Assembly (NCBI GenBank): GCA_022825065.1
Contig: JAJDYR010000022.1
Span: 1 to 64,000, forward strand
DNA from: a bacterium
Lineage (GTDB): Bacteria > UBA8248
Reading direction: 5' to 3'
DNA: 64,000 nt
Position numbers and translations under genes: made by a program. The notes under the pieces were generated by a model. It worked only from the letters and a program-made list of their open reading frames with translations. It did not search any database and had not been told where the DNA came from. This document shows positions 26,195 through 35,763 of the stretch, piece after piece (within the stretch, counting starts at the first letter, position 1; each line of letters starts with the position of its first letter).

Positions 26195-27559
26195 TCAACA
26201 GTTCACCAATAGAATTACCAAGTCCATTACGTTAGTTCCGCTTGGTCCGGTGACTATACAAGCTCCTCGGCGGCGGAGGTAAACGTGACTATTATTATCG
26301 CGCAAATGGACATCTGGGTCAAGCCCTTGATTTTGCGCCGTTTTGGCTGTTCTTCCATCGACAATCCCGCCTGCGGCTTCTGTGGGGCCGTCTCTCCCGT
26401 CGGTGCCTGCGGCCAGAAGGCAGACGTTATCGTAGCCGCGAATTTCAATGGCGAAAGACAGAGCGAGTTCCTGGCACCTGCCTCCCACACCATTTCCCAG
26501 GACTCTTACGGTTGTTTCGCCGCCATATAGAAGGCATCGAGGCGAGAGTTTGTTTTGAGAGTTACCTGAAATCCTTTTGGCGTTTTCCGCGATTGATTTG
26601 CCTGCCTCCCTGGCTTCTCCGCTCAAGGAATTGGTTTGCACCTTCACACTGTAGCCCATTGATTTCGCCTTTTCGAATGCGGCCTCAAGGGCGATTTTGT
26701 TGTTCGCCACAACATGGTGCCTGACACGCCTGAATATCTTGTCTTCAGGAGCAGGGGTATCCGGAATCTCACCTCTGCAACCGGCTTCAATCCTGTTTTT
26801 TATCGCTTCAGGCATATCGTGGAACACACCGTAGCGTTGCAAGTACGCTTTTGCCTGAAAGAAAGTGGTCGAATCACCGGTCGCAGGACCTGATCCAATC
26901 ACATCGAGGGGATCGCCAATCACGTCCGAAACGAGAAGAGCGATCATACGGGCAGGGAAAACCTTCCGGGCCAGATTCCCGCCTTTCAGGTCCGACAAGT
27001 GCTTTCGCACACAATTGAGAGCTTCAATTGGGGCGCCTGCTCGCAAGAGCGCATTCGTGGCGGATTGCTTATCCTCGAGAGAAATTCCCGGTGCGGGTGC
27101 GGGCATCAGAGCTGAGCCTCCGCCGGAGAGCAGGAATATCACCAAATCCTTTTTTCGGGCGCTTAGAGCCAATTTTTCTATTTTCCGGGAAGCTTCCAGT
27201 CCTGAGATATCGGGAACCGGGTGGGCCGCTTCGAGAATCTCGATATGCTTGCATCTTTCCGCATAGCCGTATTGGGTGACGACCGCACCTCCATCAATGC
27301 GATTTCCGAGACGTCGCTCAACCGCACGCGCCATCTGAGAGCTCGCTTTTCCCGCGCCTACAACCAGGATTCTCTCCGTTTCACTGAGAGATATTCTTTG
27401 TTTGCCACAAACGAGAAACTCCTGACCTCGTACCTTTTCGATTCTCATATAACGACAAACAGCCTCACCTGCGTGAACGGCATTCAGCCCGGCCCGGAAG
27501 ATGGCTCGCGCTTCTCTTTTGAGGGATCTCCGACGTTTTGATTGCATATCGCGAGTCAT
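26195..27559 (-). CDS. MOFRL-family glycerate 2-kinase / hydroxypyruvate reductase-like
   Basis: 454 residues. N-terminal DUF4147 domain with VVGAGKASSQMARAVE, AAHPVPD and FLLSGGGSALMPAPAPGISL, then the C-terminal MOFRL domain with LLAAGTDGRDGPTEAAGG and VTGPSGTNVMDL. The family (GckA/TtuD) phosphorylates D-glycerate to 2-phosphoglycerate; some members were first named hydroxypyruvate reductase. With the sugar-acid-type enolase enzyme elsewhere this fits organic acid use, though no direct operon link exists. The start may be 27559 or the ATG at 27547. Divergent from the AcoX-like gene. Confidence 0.9.
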   Translation of the reverse strand: MTRDMQSKRRRSLKREARAIFRAGLNAVHAGEAVCRYMRIEKVRGQEFLVCGKQRISLSETERILVVGAGKASSQMARAVERRLGNRIDGGAVVTQYGYAERCKHIEILEAAHPVPDISGLEASRKIEKLALSARKKDLVIFLLSGGGSALMPAPAPGISLEDKQSATNALLRAGAPIEALNCVRKHLSDLKGGNLARKVFPARMIALLVSDVIGDPLDVIGSGPATGDSTTFFQAKAYLQRYGVFHDMPEAIKNRIEAGCRGEIPDTPAPEDKIFRRVRHHVVANNKIALEAAFEKAKSMGYSVKVQTNSLSGEAREAGKSIAENAKRISGNSQNKLSPRCLLYGGETTVRVLGNGVGGRCQELALSFAIEIRGYDNVCLLAAGTDGRDGPTEAAGGIVDGRTAKTAQNQGLDPDVHLRDNNSHVYLRRRGACIVTGPSGTNVMDLVILLVNC

Positions 27560-27676
27560 CTCATCGAGCAGAGAAATGGAACACGGGTGATGCTTCGCCC
27601 TTTGCGTTGATTCGATGTAATCTTGATTTTACATGAATCCAGAATTTCTTTCTTGGCAAAAAGTAAAGGAGAAGAG

Positions 27677-28681
27677 GTGGCTAGTGTCGGAATCATAGCC
27701 AACCCGCAATCAGGTAAAGACATCCGAAGGCTGGTGGCGTTGGCAAGTTCATTCAGCAACAACGAGAAGGTTTTGATGCTTCGCCGCGTAATGGCGGGTC
27801 TTGCTGCAATGGGTCTGGACAATATCCTGATGTTCAATGATCTCGGCTCCTTGGGCGCTGTCGCAGTGGATGGCTTCCGTCATGAGAATAAAAACTCGAA
27901 AGTAAAGCTCTTTGAAGTGGATGCCAGAGGAGAGACGGCCGATTCCACCAAAGCGGCTCGCAAACTCAATGAGCTGGGCGTCCGGTGTATTATCGTGCTC
28001 GGAGGCGATGGCACCTGCCGTGCTGTCGCCAAAGGATGCAGCAAAATACCCCTGGTCCCTTTATCGACTGGAACGAACAATGCCTTTCCCTTTCCGTGGG
28101 AGGGGACTGTGGCAGGTATGGCCGCGGCTTTATATGCTTTTCATCCAAGAGTTTATGGAAGCGAGAAAAAGGTGACGAAGCAACTCCATGTGAGCCTTGA
28201 TGGCGATTCCGAAAGCGCCTTGATAGATATCGCTATCATCAAGGAATCATTCTACGGGGCGCGTGCAGTCTGGGATATAGGGCGTGTGGATTCGCTGGCG
28301 CTGACGAGAAGCGAGCCCGGGCGTTTGGGGCTTTCTTCATTAGGTGCGAGTTTGCGCCCGATAGATGCAAACGAAGCCGTGGGCCTGTGGTTGAAGTTGG
28401 GAACGAACAGGAAAAGCGGACGTCTCATCCTTTCTCCTATCGGACCCGGGCAGATTGCTTCCGCCCCGGTGATGGAACACGAGGTCGTCAAATCAGGGGA
28501 AACGGTAAAATATCGAGCACCGGATACTCGCGTACTGGCTTTTGACGGGGAGCGGGAATACTTGCTCAACAAAGGAGAAGAAATAGAAATATCGCTGCGA
28601 CTAGATGGGCCGTATGTGCTGAATGTTCCCGAGATTTTGAGGAAAGCGGCTGTCCGAGGCGATTTGAAGTCGAAGAATTGA
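27677..28681 (+). CDS. ATP-NAD kinase / AcoX-like protein
   Basis: 334 residues, NAD-kinase-like fold: VGIIANPQSGKDIRRLVA at the start and the diagnostic GGDGT in CIIVLGGDGTCRAVAKGC. A sugar/diphosphate-type C-terminal half follows (VLAFDGEREYLLNKGE). It resembles AcoX, found next to acetoin dehydrogenase genes in other bacteria; none is present here. GTG 27677 is chosen because AAGGAGAAG is just upstream and MASVGIIANP is the family start; the frame to 27623 is less suitable. Confidence 0.82.
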   Translation: MASVGIIANPQSGKDIRRLVALASSFSNNEKVLMLRRVMAGLAAMGLDNILMFNDLGSLGAVAVDGFRHENKNSKVKLFEVDARGETADSTKAARKLNELGVRCIIVLGGDGTCRAVAKGCSKIPLVPLSTGTNNAFPFPWEGTVAGMAAALYAFHPRVYGSEKKVTKQLHVSLDGDSESALIDIAIIKESFYGARAVWDIGRVDSLALTRSEPGRLGLSSLGASLRPIDANEAVGLWLKLGTNRKSGRLILSPIGPGQIASAPVMEHEVVKSGETVKYRAPDTRVLAFDGEREYLLNKGEEIEISLRLDGPYVLNVPEILRKAAVRGDLKSKN

Positions 28682-28735
28682 CGGCCGCGAAGGCCCCGTC
28701 ATCCCCGGAGGCGGAAGAAAAGTATTTGTATATAG

Positions 28736-28794
28736 TTGACAAAAAGAGGCCAAGTGATTATTTTATGCTGGCACTCGGGATGGTCGAGTGCCAA
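28736..28794 (+). promoter_or_regulatory. Sigma70 promoter with CIRCE-like (HrcA) operator
   Basis: TTGACA (28736-28741), 17 bases, TATTTT (28759-28764). Starting 4 bases later is CTGGCACTC-N9-GAGTGCCAA (28768-28794), against the CIRCE consensus TTAGCACTC-N9-GAGTGCTAA: 7 of 9 and 8 of 9 matches, with the exact 9-9-9 geometry. The expected transcription start lies within the element, the normal place for HrcA repression. A 170-base leader separates it from the ABC operon at 28964; no small gene is seen in that leader. Confidence 0.75.
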
Positions 28795-28963
28795 CATATT
28801 GATAAATAAAGAATTTTGGGGGCAACCTTTTTCATCTCAGACACTTTCGGGATGTTTTTAATCACAAAAACGAATTGCTCAACTTGATATCCGGGAAGAG
28901 AAGAACGACTTGGGCGCAACACTGACAAATGATTTTGCATAGTTTCTATTAGGGAGTTCTTCG

Positions 28964-29944
28964 TTGATACGAGTTGAAAACCTCACAAAATATTACGGCA
29001 AGCTCCGAGGTGTGGAGGACATCTCCTTTCAAGTCGAAGAAGGCGAGGTGCTGGGTTTTCTCGGGCCCAACGGCGCCGGGAAATCCACGACCATGCGCAT
29101 ATTGACGGGTTACATGCCGCCAAACTCCGGCTCCGCCTGGGTGGCGGATGTCAACGTTTCAGAGTCACCACTGGAAGCCCAGAAAAATCTCGGGTACCTC
29201 CCGGAAAACAATCCGCTGTACGGAGATATGACCGTAAGAGCCTATCTGAATTTCGTAGCGTCAATGAAAGGCATGAGCGGTGCGGAAAAAGAGGCTGGCA
29301 TCCAAAGGGTGGTCGGAAGTTGCGGACTCGAAGCGGTTGTCGACCGCTTAATCGGCAATCTGTCAAAAGGATACCGCCAGCGCGTCGGTTTGGCGCAGGC
29401 AATGGTGAACGACCCGCCTGTGTTGATACTCGATGAACCTACCTCAGGCCTCGACCCGGCTCAAATCGTAGAAATCCGGAATTTGATTTCAGAACTCAAG
29501 GGCAACCGCACGCTCATTTTAAGCACGCACATTCTTCCTGAAGTGAACATGGTCTGCGATCGGGTTGTCATTATCCACCAGGGCCATATCGCGGCCGAGG
29601 GAGCGCTCGATTCGCTGGCGGCGAATATGCAAGCCGACTCAACGATACGCATTTCGGCAATGGGAGTCGCCGGCGCGCTATCCGATAAAATGAAAACAGT
29701 ATCGGGGGTCGAGCGCGTAGAACTGCTTGGCACATCAACGGGGGAGGAAGCGCATTTCGCGGTGCATGCAAAAGGCGGTGATGACATTCGCTCTGATCTG
29801 GTAGCCGCAGTCTTCGCGGCGGAGGGAAAACTCACCGAAATCCGCCAGGTTAGGCTGACGCTGGAAGACCTGTTCGTTCGTATCGTCAGCGGAGAACACA
29901 AGCACGACGAGGAAACTGTTGATGAGGAAACCGTAAATGCATAA
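28964..29944 (+). CDS. ABC-2 transporter ATPase (GldA-like)
   Basis: 326 residues. Walker A GPNGAGKST (about 34-42), Q-loop region YLPENNPLYGDMTV, signature LSKGYRQRVGLAQAM, Walker B VLILDEPTSGLDP, switch His in LSTHILPEV, and a C-terminal extension of the DrrA/GldA class. Starts with TTG 28964 (AGGGAG upstream). It overlaps the permease gene by 8 bases. Together with GldF, GldG and DUF4340-like partners it forms the Gld-type ABC module, which drives gliding in Bacteroidetes but is widespread elsewhere with unknown cargo. Confidence 0.92.
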   Translation: MIRVENLTKYYGKLRGVEDISFQVEEGEVLGFLGPNGAGKSTTMRILTGYMPPNSGSAWVADVNVSESPLEAQKNLGYLPENNPLYGDMTVRAYLNFVASMKGMSGAEKEAGIQRVVGSCGLEAVVDRLIGNLSKGYRQRVGLAQAMVNDPPVLILDEPTSGLDPAQIVEIRNLISELKGNRTLILSTHILPEVNMVCDRVVIIHQGHIAAEGALDSLAANMQADSTIRISAMGVAGALSDKMKTVSGVERVELLGTSTGEEAHFAVHAKGGDDIRSDLVAAVFAAEGKLTEIRQVRLTLEDLFVRIVSGEHKHDEETVDEETVNA

Positions 29945-30713
29945 CACCTTCTGGATATACCGGCGCGAGCTCACCTCGTTTTTCTTCTCACCCATCGCTT
30001 ACGTGATCCTCGCCGCATGGACGGTATTGATGGGTATCTTCTACTCCGGTGCTTTCCTCTCCTATGCCGTCGTTTCAATGCAGCTGGCCAGAAATCCCCA
30101 GGCCGCCGCGCAATACAACATCACGCCCACTTCCGCCGTTCTCGAGCCGGTCTTCTCCAGCGTCACCGTAATCCTCTTGTTCGTCGCACCATTGCTTACA
30201 ATGCGCCTGTTCAGTGAAGAGAAGAAACAGGGCACCATAGAATTGATGCTCACTTTCCCCCTGCGAAACGGACAAATGTTCGCCGGGAAATATCTCTCCG
30301 TTTTATCGATCTATCTGATAATGCTGGCAATTACTTTCGTTTATCCGGTTATACTGAGCGCTTTCGTCAATGTAGATTGGACTATCGTCTCCTCGGCCTA
30401 CCTTGGCATGATTCTGACGGGCATGGCGTTCCTTTCCGTCGGTCTAATGGCCAGTTCGTGGACTTCGAATCAAATCGTCGCAGCCATGGTTGCCTTCATG
30501 ATACTTCTCGCAACCTTTCTGATGGAAGCTCTCGCAATATCGGCCAGTGAGCCGTTATCCTCGATTCTCAGGCATCTTTCGCTGGGAATGCACTTGCGGA
30601 ATTTCATCCGGGGCATCATTGATACGCGCGATATAGTTTATCTCGTCAGCATCAATATTTTATGTGGCTTCCTGGTGCTCAGATCTCTTGAATACTACAG
30701 GTGGAGAGGGTAG
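29937..30713 (+). CDS. ABC-2 transporter permease (GldF-like)
   Basis: 258 residues with six predicted membrane helices: the first at SPIAYVILAAWTVLMGIFYSG, then VTVILLFVAPLLTMRLFSEE followed by the conserved KKQGTIELMLTFPLRN loop, and four more to the end. This is the ABC2-membrane-2/GldF type. The ATG at 29937 overlaps the ATPase gene, as is usual for coupled subunits. Confidence 0.92.
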   Translation: MHNTFWIYRRELTSFFFSPIAYVILAAWTVLMGIFYSGAFLSYAVVSMQLARNPQAAAQYNITPTSAVLEPVFSSVTVILLFVAPLLTMRLFSEEKKQGTIELMLTFPLRNGQMFAGKYLSVLSIYLIMLAITFVYPVILSAFVNVDWTIVSSAYLGMILTGMAFLSVGLMASSWTSNQIVAAMVAFMILLATFLMEALAISASEPLSSILRHLSLGMHLRNFIRGIIDTRDIVYLVSINILCGFLVLRSLEYYRWRG

Positions 30714-30717
30714 GAAC

Positions 30718-32406
30718 TTGGAAAACAGAAACCTTTACTTGTTCATCGCCTCCGCCGTCTTATTGCTGATTGGCATCTCCGGCTGGGCCGGTCATGACCA
30801 GTTTTCCGAACCTCCCAGATGGGCTTACGCCACCATCGCCCTGGGGATAGTATGTTTTATTTACACGGTGTGGATTTCGCGAAGTGAACTCCAGGGTGGT
30901 ATGCGCCTCCGCTCAACCCGGACAGGCATACAGGTTGCGCTCATGGTTGTCGTGGTAACGGCTATATTGGTCGTCGTTGGACTCGTGAGTGTGAAGCACT
31001 TCAAGCGTTGGGACGTCACACCGGGAAATTTCTACAGCCTATCCGCGAAAACCATGAATCTGTTGAACAAACTCGATAGAGAAAAAAGGCGGATCGAAAT
31101 CATTGCCTTCACCCGCAAGCTCGAAGAATCTGCAATAACGGAAATTCTGGAGCAATATAGCCGGGCGTCGAAACAAGTCACTTTCAAGTTTTTGAACCTT
31201 GACGCCTCCCCACGCACCGCCAAGAAATATGAAGTAGACGCCTATGGCACATTGGTCGTGATTTACCATTTCAACAAAGAAGAAATCGAGAAGCAGAATC
31301 AATCGGAATCCGACAACAAAGAAAAGAAAAAGACATTCCGATCGGAAAAGATATTCGAACTTTCGGAAAACGCGATCGCCAATGCAATACTGAAAACCAT
31401 CCAAACCGAGCAGAAGCGCGTGTATTACCTCACGGGCCATGGAGAACGGCTATTCTCAGGGCAAGGACGCGAAGCAATGAGGGCTTTGGCCATTGGCATG
31501 AGGGATGACAACTACCAGGTCGATGAACTTCTGTTACTCAGGAAAAAAGGCGTGCCTGAGAATGCCAGCATGTTGATTATAGCGGCGCCTCAAAAAGAGT
31601 TGGAAGAAGTGGAAGTCGAGTATATTGATAACTACATCAAAACTGGCGGAAGACTTCTCGTTTTCCTGGAGCCTGACATGAAGCCGGGGCGTCTGACGGC
31701 GCTCCTGGAGCGATACGGCTTCAAGCTCCCCACGTCTTTCGTCATCGACCCCGAGTCGGTACGCTTCGAGTTGGCGGGTGGTAATATCATCACGCCGTTC
31801 GCCGTTAACTACGGACTGCATGACATCACCAAGCAACTAAAAGGTTTGGCTACGGTATTTCCCACTGTGAGGCATGTATCTGCTACGGGCATGCCGAAGG
31901 CGGGACTGCATTCCGAGGATTTGATCAAAACGGGCCCTGGAAGCTTTACCGTAGAGAACGTATCGCTCCAGAATGGCCAACTCGCCTTCGATCCGAAGAC
32001 CAGAAAAGAAGGTCCCGTCCCGGTAGGCGCCGCCGTCACCGTGACTCTCGATCTTTATACACTTGCGCAAGGGCAGGGGCCTCAAAGCGATACGAAAACC
32101 ACCACGTCCGAGAAGAAAACCAACGAGAAAAACGAAGCAAGAATCGTCGTTTTCGGGGATGCTGATTTTGCGAGCGACGCTTTCATCGGCGCCCAGGGCA
32201 ATGCGAATCTCATTTTTAACACCGTGAACTGGCTCGGTGGCGAGAAAGATCTGATCACCATCCGTCCCAAAAGCCGAGCGGGCGAACCTCTCGTATTGGC
32301 CGGCGGAGAGGGCCGGTTCGTTCATTTGTTCACCGTCTGGATCATGCCATTGTTCATCATCCTTATCGGAGCCGCCGTCTACGTCAGGAGAAGGCAACTG
32401 CGGTGA
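30718..32406 (+). CDS. GldG-like ABC-type uncharacterised transport system protein
   Basis: 562 residues. Three N-terminal membrane helices in the first 100 residues, a large periplasmic domain with KHFKRWDVTPGNFYSLSAKT, YYLTGHGERLFSGQGREAM, GGRLLVFLEPDMKPGRL and VVFGDADFASDAF (DUF4350/GldG IFT52-like), and a C-terminal membrane helix (FTVWIMPLFIILIGAAVYV). TTG 30718 starts the gene, 4 bases after the GldF stop, with GAGAGGGTAGG upstream. It probably forms a complex with the preceding permease. Confidence 0.88.
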   Translation: MENRNLYLFIASAVLLLIGISGWAGHDQFSEPPRWAYATIALGIVCFIYTVWISRSELQGGMRLRSTRTGIQVALMVVVVTAILVVVGLVSVKHFKRWDVTPGNFYSLSAKTMNLLNKLDREKRRIEIIAFTRKLEESAITEILEQYSRASKQVTFKFLNLDASPRTAKKYEVDAYGTLVVIYHFNKEEIEKQNQSESDNKEKKKTFRSEKIFELSENAIANAILKTIQTEQKRVYYLTGHGERLFSGQGREAMRALAIGMRDDNYQVDELLLLRKKGVPENASMLIIAAPQKELEEVEVEYIDNYIKTGGRLLVFLEPDMKPGRLTALLERYGFKLPTSFVIDPESVRFELAGGNIITPFAVNYGLHDITKQLKGLATVFPTVRHVSATGMPKAGLHSEDLIKTGPGSFTVENVSLQNGQLAFDPKTRKEGPVPVGAAVTVTLDLYTLAQGQGPQSDTKTTTSEKKTNEKNEARIVVFGDADFASDAFIGAQGNANLIFNTVNWLGGEKDLITIRPKSRAGEPLVLAGGEGRFVHLFTVWIMPLFIILIGAAVYVRRRQLR

Positions 32407-34265
32407 ACCCCAAGAAAAATCTCTTATTACTACTCGTTTTAATCGTCATCGGTGGCGCTTATTACGTCTACGACGTGAAATGGGCCGCCGAGGAACGCGC
32501 CGCCGAGGAGCGCAAGGTCAAACTCCTGAAGGGAATTGACGAAAAGGCGCTGATAAGAATCGACGTAACAAGAGAAGAGGAACCATACCAGATTATCCGA
32601 ACGGAAAAAGGGTGGCGTTTCGTTAAGCCCATCGACGCTGCTGTCGATACCGATGCGCTCGAGAAACTCCTCGAAGCCGCGACCAAACTCCGCGAGCGCA
32701 GACGCATCGGAAACGTAAAAGACAGGTCAGAGTTCGGAATGGACAAGCCCAGGATGAAAATCACGTTCGGGCTCAAAGACAAAGACGATATTTCCGTCGA
32801 AATCGGGGACAGAACCCCCACGCGCGAGTTCCGATACGCCGCACTGGCGAAGACTCCCGGGATATTCACCCTCCAGCTTTCAGACATCGGCGAATTCAAC
32901 AAGACGGTATTCAGCATTCGGGACAGATCGATCGTTCCCGTGATGCCCGAAAGCGCGCAAAAGGTGATTGTCGAGCCTCAAGACGGTGGCAATTTCACCG
33001 TCGTCCGCAAGAGCAAAGACGAGTGGGCGCTGGTCAAGCCCATCGAGGACAGGGCCGATGCCATAGATTCGGAGGGCATCGTATCTACGCTCAGATGGGA
33101 CAAGGTGCAAAAATTCGTTGAGGAAAAACCGAAGGATCTAGCCCCCTATGGTCTGGATAAGCCAAGACTCACCGTGCGTATTTTCACCGAGGACAAGCAA
33201 AAACCCGCAGACGGCGTCATCCTGGGCGACAGAAAAGTAGAGGCGCCCGGGCCGAGGAGCGGCCAGAAAAAGCCAAAAGCCTATTATTACGCCAGGAGGC
33301 TCTCCGGCGGCCCCGTTATGCTCATCAATGAAAAAACAGTGAAGGACCTGCCGAAATCCGTATTGTCCTTGCGGCACAAGACCGTCATTGATTACGATGT
33401 CGACCACGTCAAGCGTATCCTGATTGAATCGGACGCTCGAAAACTCGACATCGTCCGAAAGGCGAAAAAGAAATGGGATCTCCACGTCACGGCAGGGGAC
33501 GGGAAGCAGGAAAAACTCACCGGCCGCCACAAGCACGTGGACGACCTCATGTGGGACATCAAGTGGATCAACTCGCTAGACTACGTGGATGACCCGGGAG
33601 GCGACCTGTCGAAATACGGCCTTGCGCGGGCGGACGGGGAGGGCGCTCCGCTTCGCTACACCATCTGGCTGAAGAAGAAAGAAGATGCGCCCCTGGAGGA
33701 TAAGTCCTTGATTATCGGGCGCTTCCTCAAGGAGGAGAAAAGGGCGTACGGCCGGATCGAGGGGGAAAAACGCCTGTTCGCCCTCAAGAAAGAAGATTAT
33801 GACAAGATTACGAAGACACCCTATTTCCTGAGCGAGCGGCGCATGCTCCTGTACGCGAAAGACGATGAAATCACTGAAGTTACGGCGCGCTTCCCGGATC
33901 AATCCTTCATGAAGCTCGAGCGCTTCGGCGAAGCCTGGCGCTTCGTCTCCCCCGAGGGGATGGAGGCGGAGTCGGGCAACGTGGAAGACCTCATCGGCGC
34001 ACTCAGGGATTTCGAGCGGGAAGGGGAGGCGAAACCCGGCGAAGCGCCTGATTTCAAAGACTTTATCGTCGAGCTCTCGGGAAAGGACGTCCGCCACGGA
34101 AAGTGGGGGCCGTTTCGCTTCGCGGAGAAGGAGGGCTCTGAGTTCTTCTATGTGCGCGAAGGCGGGAAGGTCTACCGCATCACCAGGAAATGGAATGAGG
34201 ATAAGCTGCCCAAGTCATTGAAAGACTGGGAGAAAGAGAAACAACCCGAAGAGGGGACCTCATAG
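32403..34265 (+). CDS. DUF4340 domain protein, partner of the Gld-like transporter
   Basis: 620 residues. Membrane anchor at the start (LLLLLVLIVIGGAYYVYDV), then repeated DUF4340 modules recognisable by W-x-F-V/L-x-K-P-I (GWRFVKPIDAAVD, EWALVKPIEDRAD, AWRFVSPEG) and FGMDKPRMKITFG / YGLDKPRLTVRIF. Very rich in Lys, Glu and Asp, as expected of an extracytoplasmic beta-repeat protein. GTG start overlaps the GldG stop by 4 bases. This gene commonly closes Gld-type ABC operons; its role is unknown. Confidence 0.88.
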   Translation: MNPKKNLLLLLVLIVIGGAYYVYDVKWAAEERAAEERKVKLLKGIDEKALIRIDVTREEEPYQIIRTEKGWRFVKPIDAAVDTDALEKLLEAATKLRERRRIGNVKDRSEFGMDKPRMKITFGLKDKDDISVEIGDRTPTREFRYAALAKTPGIFTLQLSDIGEFNKTVFSIRDRSIVPVMPESAQKVIVEPQDGGNFTVVRKSKDEWALVKPIEDRADAIDSEGIVSTLRWDKVQKFVEEKPKDLAPYGLDKPRLTVRIFTEDKQKPADGVILGDRKVEAPGPRSGQKKPKAYYYARRLSGGPVMLINEKTVKDLPKSVLSLRHKTVIDYDVDHVKRILIESDARKLDIVRKAKKKWDLHVTAGDGKQEKLTGRHKHVDDLMWDIKWINSLDYVDDPGGDLSKYGLARADGEGAPLRYTIWLKKKEDAPLEDKSLIIGRFLKEEKRAYGRIEGEKRLFALKKEDYDKITKTPYFLSERRMLLYAKDDEITEVTARFPDQSFMKLERFGEAWRFVSPEGMEAESGNVEDLIGALRDFEREGEAKPGEAPDFKDFIVELSGKDVRHGKWGPFRFAEKEGSEFFYVREGGKVYRITRKWNEDKLPKSLKDWEKEKQPEEGTS

Positions 34266-34420
34266 GATTCACCCTCCCGCCACGCTCCCGAGGCTGAAAA
34301 TTCCCCCTCGAACGAATTCCCTTCCCCCCTCGAACGATACGAAGCAATATATCCCTACTTATCAATCGTTTATGCGCGATATCTCGAATCATGTTCAATG
34401 AACTGTTCCGTGGGTCTGCG

Positions 34421-34620
34421 CGCGCATTTCCCCGCATTTGCCGCCGCGCGCGCGCCTGCCGGGGCGTGGTATCCTCACCATGCTTCTGCGAGGGGGAGAT
34501 TTTCACCCCCGCATTTCCCCGCAAAATCACGCATTTCCCCTCGAAAATTTTCAGCAATTTATCGAAAAACCCCGTGAATTTATCTATATTTATCGAAATT
34601 TACCGAAATTTTCGGAAATT
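34421..34620. repeat. CCCGCATTT repeats next to AT-rich ATCGAAA tract (locus 2)
   Basis: Within the gene-free stretch 34266-34845: CGCATTTCCCCGCATTTG (34423-34440), CCCCCGCATTTCCCCGCA (34506-34523), GCATTTCCCC again at 34531-34540, then a tract of TTATCGAAA, TTTACCGAAATTTTCGGAAA words (34557-34620). The two components match locus 1 at 7795-8146, which also shares CGCGCCTGC and TATCCTC between its repeats. No gene is seen. Confidence 0.55.
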
Positions 34621-34845
34621 AAGTGAGGCCCGGAAGGCTCAAGATCAATCCGCCACCTTACTCTGAATCCGGTGCTGCCCGAGATACGCAAACGCGGGGA
34701 AATGCGCAGCGATGCCATCTATAAAGGTTGTATTTCCTCATCCCGTGAGCGAGGAGCAATTCCACCTAATCGGAAGGGATTACGAGCGATGTGTGGGCGC
34801 TAGTCAGGAAAACTGAAATGGATGGCCCTTTATAGATGTCCTTTT

Positions 34846-35697
34846 TCAGGACAAGGCGTCACCGATGGGCCGTTTTTCACCTGGTCGGACGGGGTAGAGC
34901 GCAGGCGCATGACCAAGTGTCGGCGTCTTGCTGTCCGCTCCGAAGGCGATGTCCCTACAGCCGATGTCATCAAGCGCCACGCATTCGACGCGGACGCCGA
35001 GTTGTCCTTCCTCAATATCTACGGTGAGGCGAGCGAATGCGGACTCCCATTCACCGGCGGCTTTACGAGTGGAGCCTCCCATATCGAGCCAGCCTTTCCA
35101 CCACGCCCTTGGCGCGAGAATCTGGACAATCAGCGGCTCCTCGGTGATTTCCACATTGCAACACTCCTTCGCTTCACTGGCGATTACGTCGCGGTTGGCC
35201 TCCACGATAGCGGCGTAACGCAAACCCTCCATTAGCGCCAACAAGGGAGTGTCGCCCCGGCTGCTGGCGTTGCTAGGTTTCACCTTCAACTCAATGATTA
35301 TTAGCCTCCCTCGATCCGTGAGGCCCAGCAAATCGACCTTCCCGATCCTCCTATCTGAGCGCTTGGCTTTCAGAGGAACCTGGTAATCGAGTAGACGAAA
35401 CCAGCCGCCGCCGGAGCGGGGCCAACGCCCTTTCAGGTTCCGGAGCGCAATCGCCAAATGCTCCTCTTTCCGGTTGCTTTTATCGGCATCATCCGGGGAC
35501 GAAATCACCCCGGCGTGTCCGACGAAATAACGCTTGCCCCTTCCGCTTCGCCTCGGAGCGCATCCGCGCAGTCTCTCATATTCGTCGAAAAGGTTTGCCC
35601 GAACGATGTCGGCGATGTTTTTCTCAAGTCCCGTCGTGCGCTTATACAAACCATCATGGAAGAGGATGGGAAAATCGTCGGGACAGAAATGAGACAT
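34846..35697 (-). CDS. PD-(D/E)XK nuclease-like protein
   Basis: 283 residues, no close family recognised. The central part has the nuclease-like pattern KVDLLGLTDRGRLIIIELKV (about 116-135), where Asp-x(n)-Glu-x-Lys matches the PD-(D/E)XK core, flanked by LLDYQVPLKAKRSDRR and by a helix ALMEGLRYAAIVEA. Such proteins occur in restriction, repair and phage defence. The N-terminal 50 residues are basic. ATG 35697 has GGAGAAC upstream. It stands alone on its strand between the gld-type operon and the amidase gene. Confidence 0.6.
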   Translation of the reverse strand: MSHFCPDDFPILFHDGLYKRTTGLEKNIADIVRANLFDEYERLRGCAPRRSGRGKRYFVGHAGVISSPDDADKSNRKEEHLAIALRNLKGRWPRSGGGWFRLLDYQVPLKAKRSDRRIGKVDLLGLTDRGRLIIIELKVKPSNASSRGDTPLLALMEGLRYAAIVEANRDVIASEAKECCNVEITEEPLIVQILAPRAWWKGWLDMGGSTRKAAGEWESAFARLTVDIEEGQLGVRVECVALDDIGCRDIAFGADSKTPTLGHAPALYPVRPGEKRPIGDALS

Positions 35698-35763
35698 TCA
35701 TGTTCTCCAACTGTGTGAGAAATAATCAGGTCGTACTACGTGAATATCGGTACACCCCGCACA

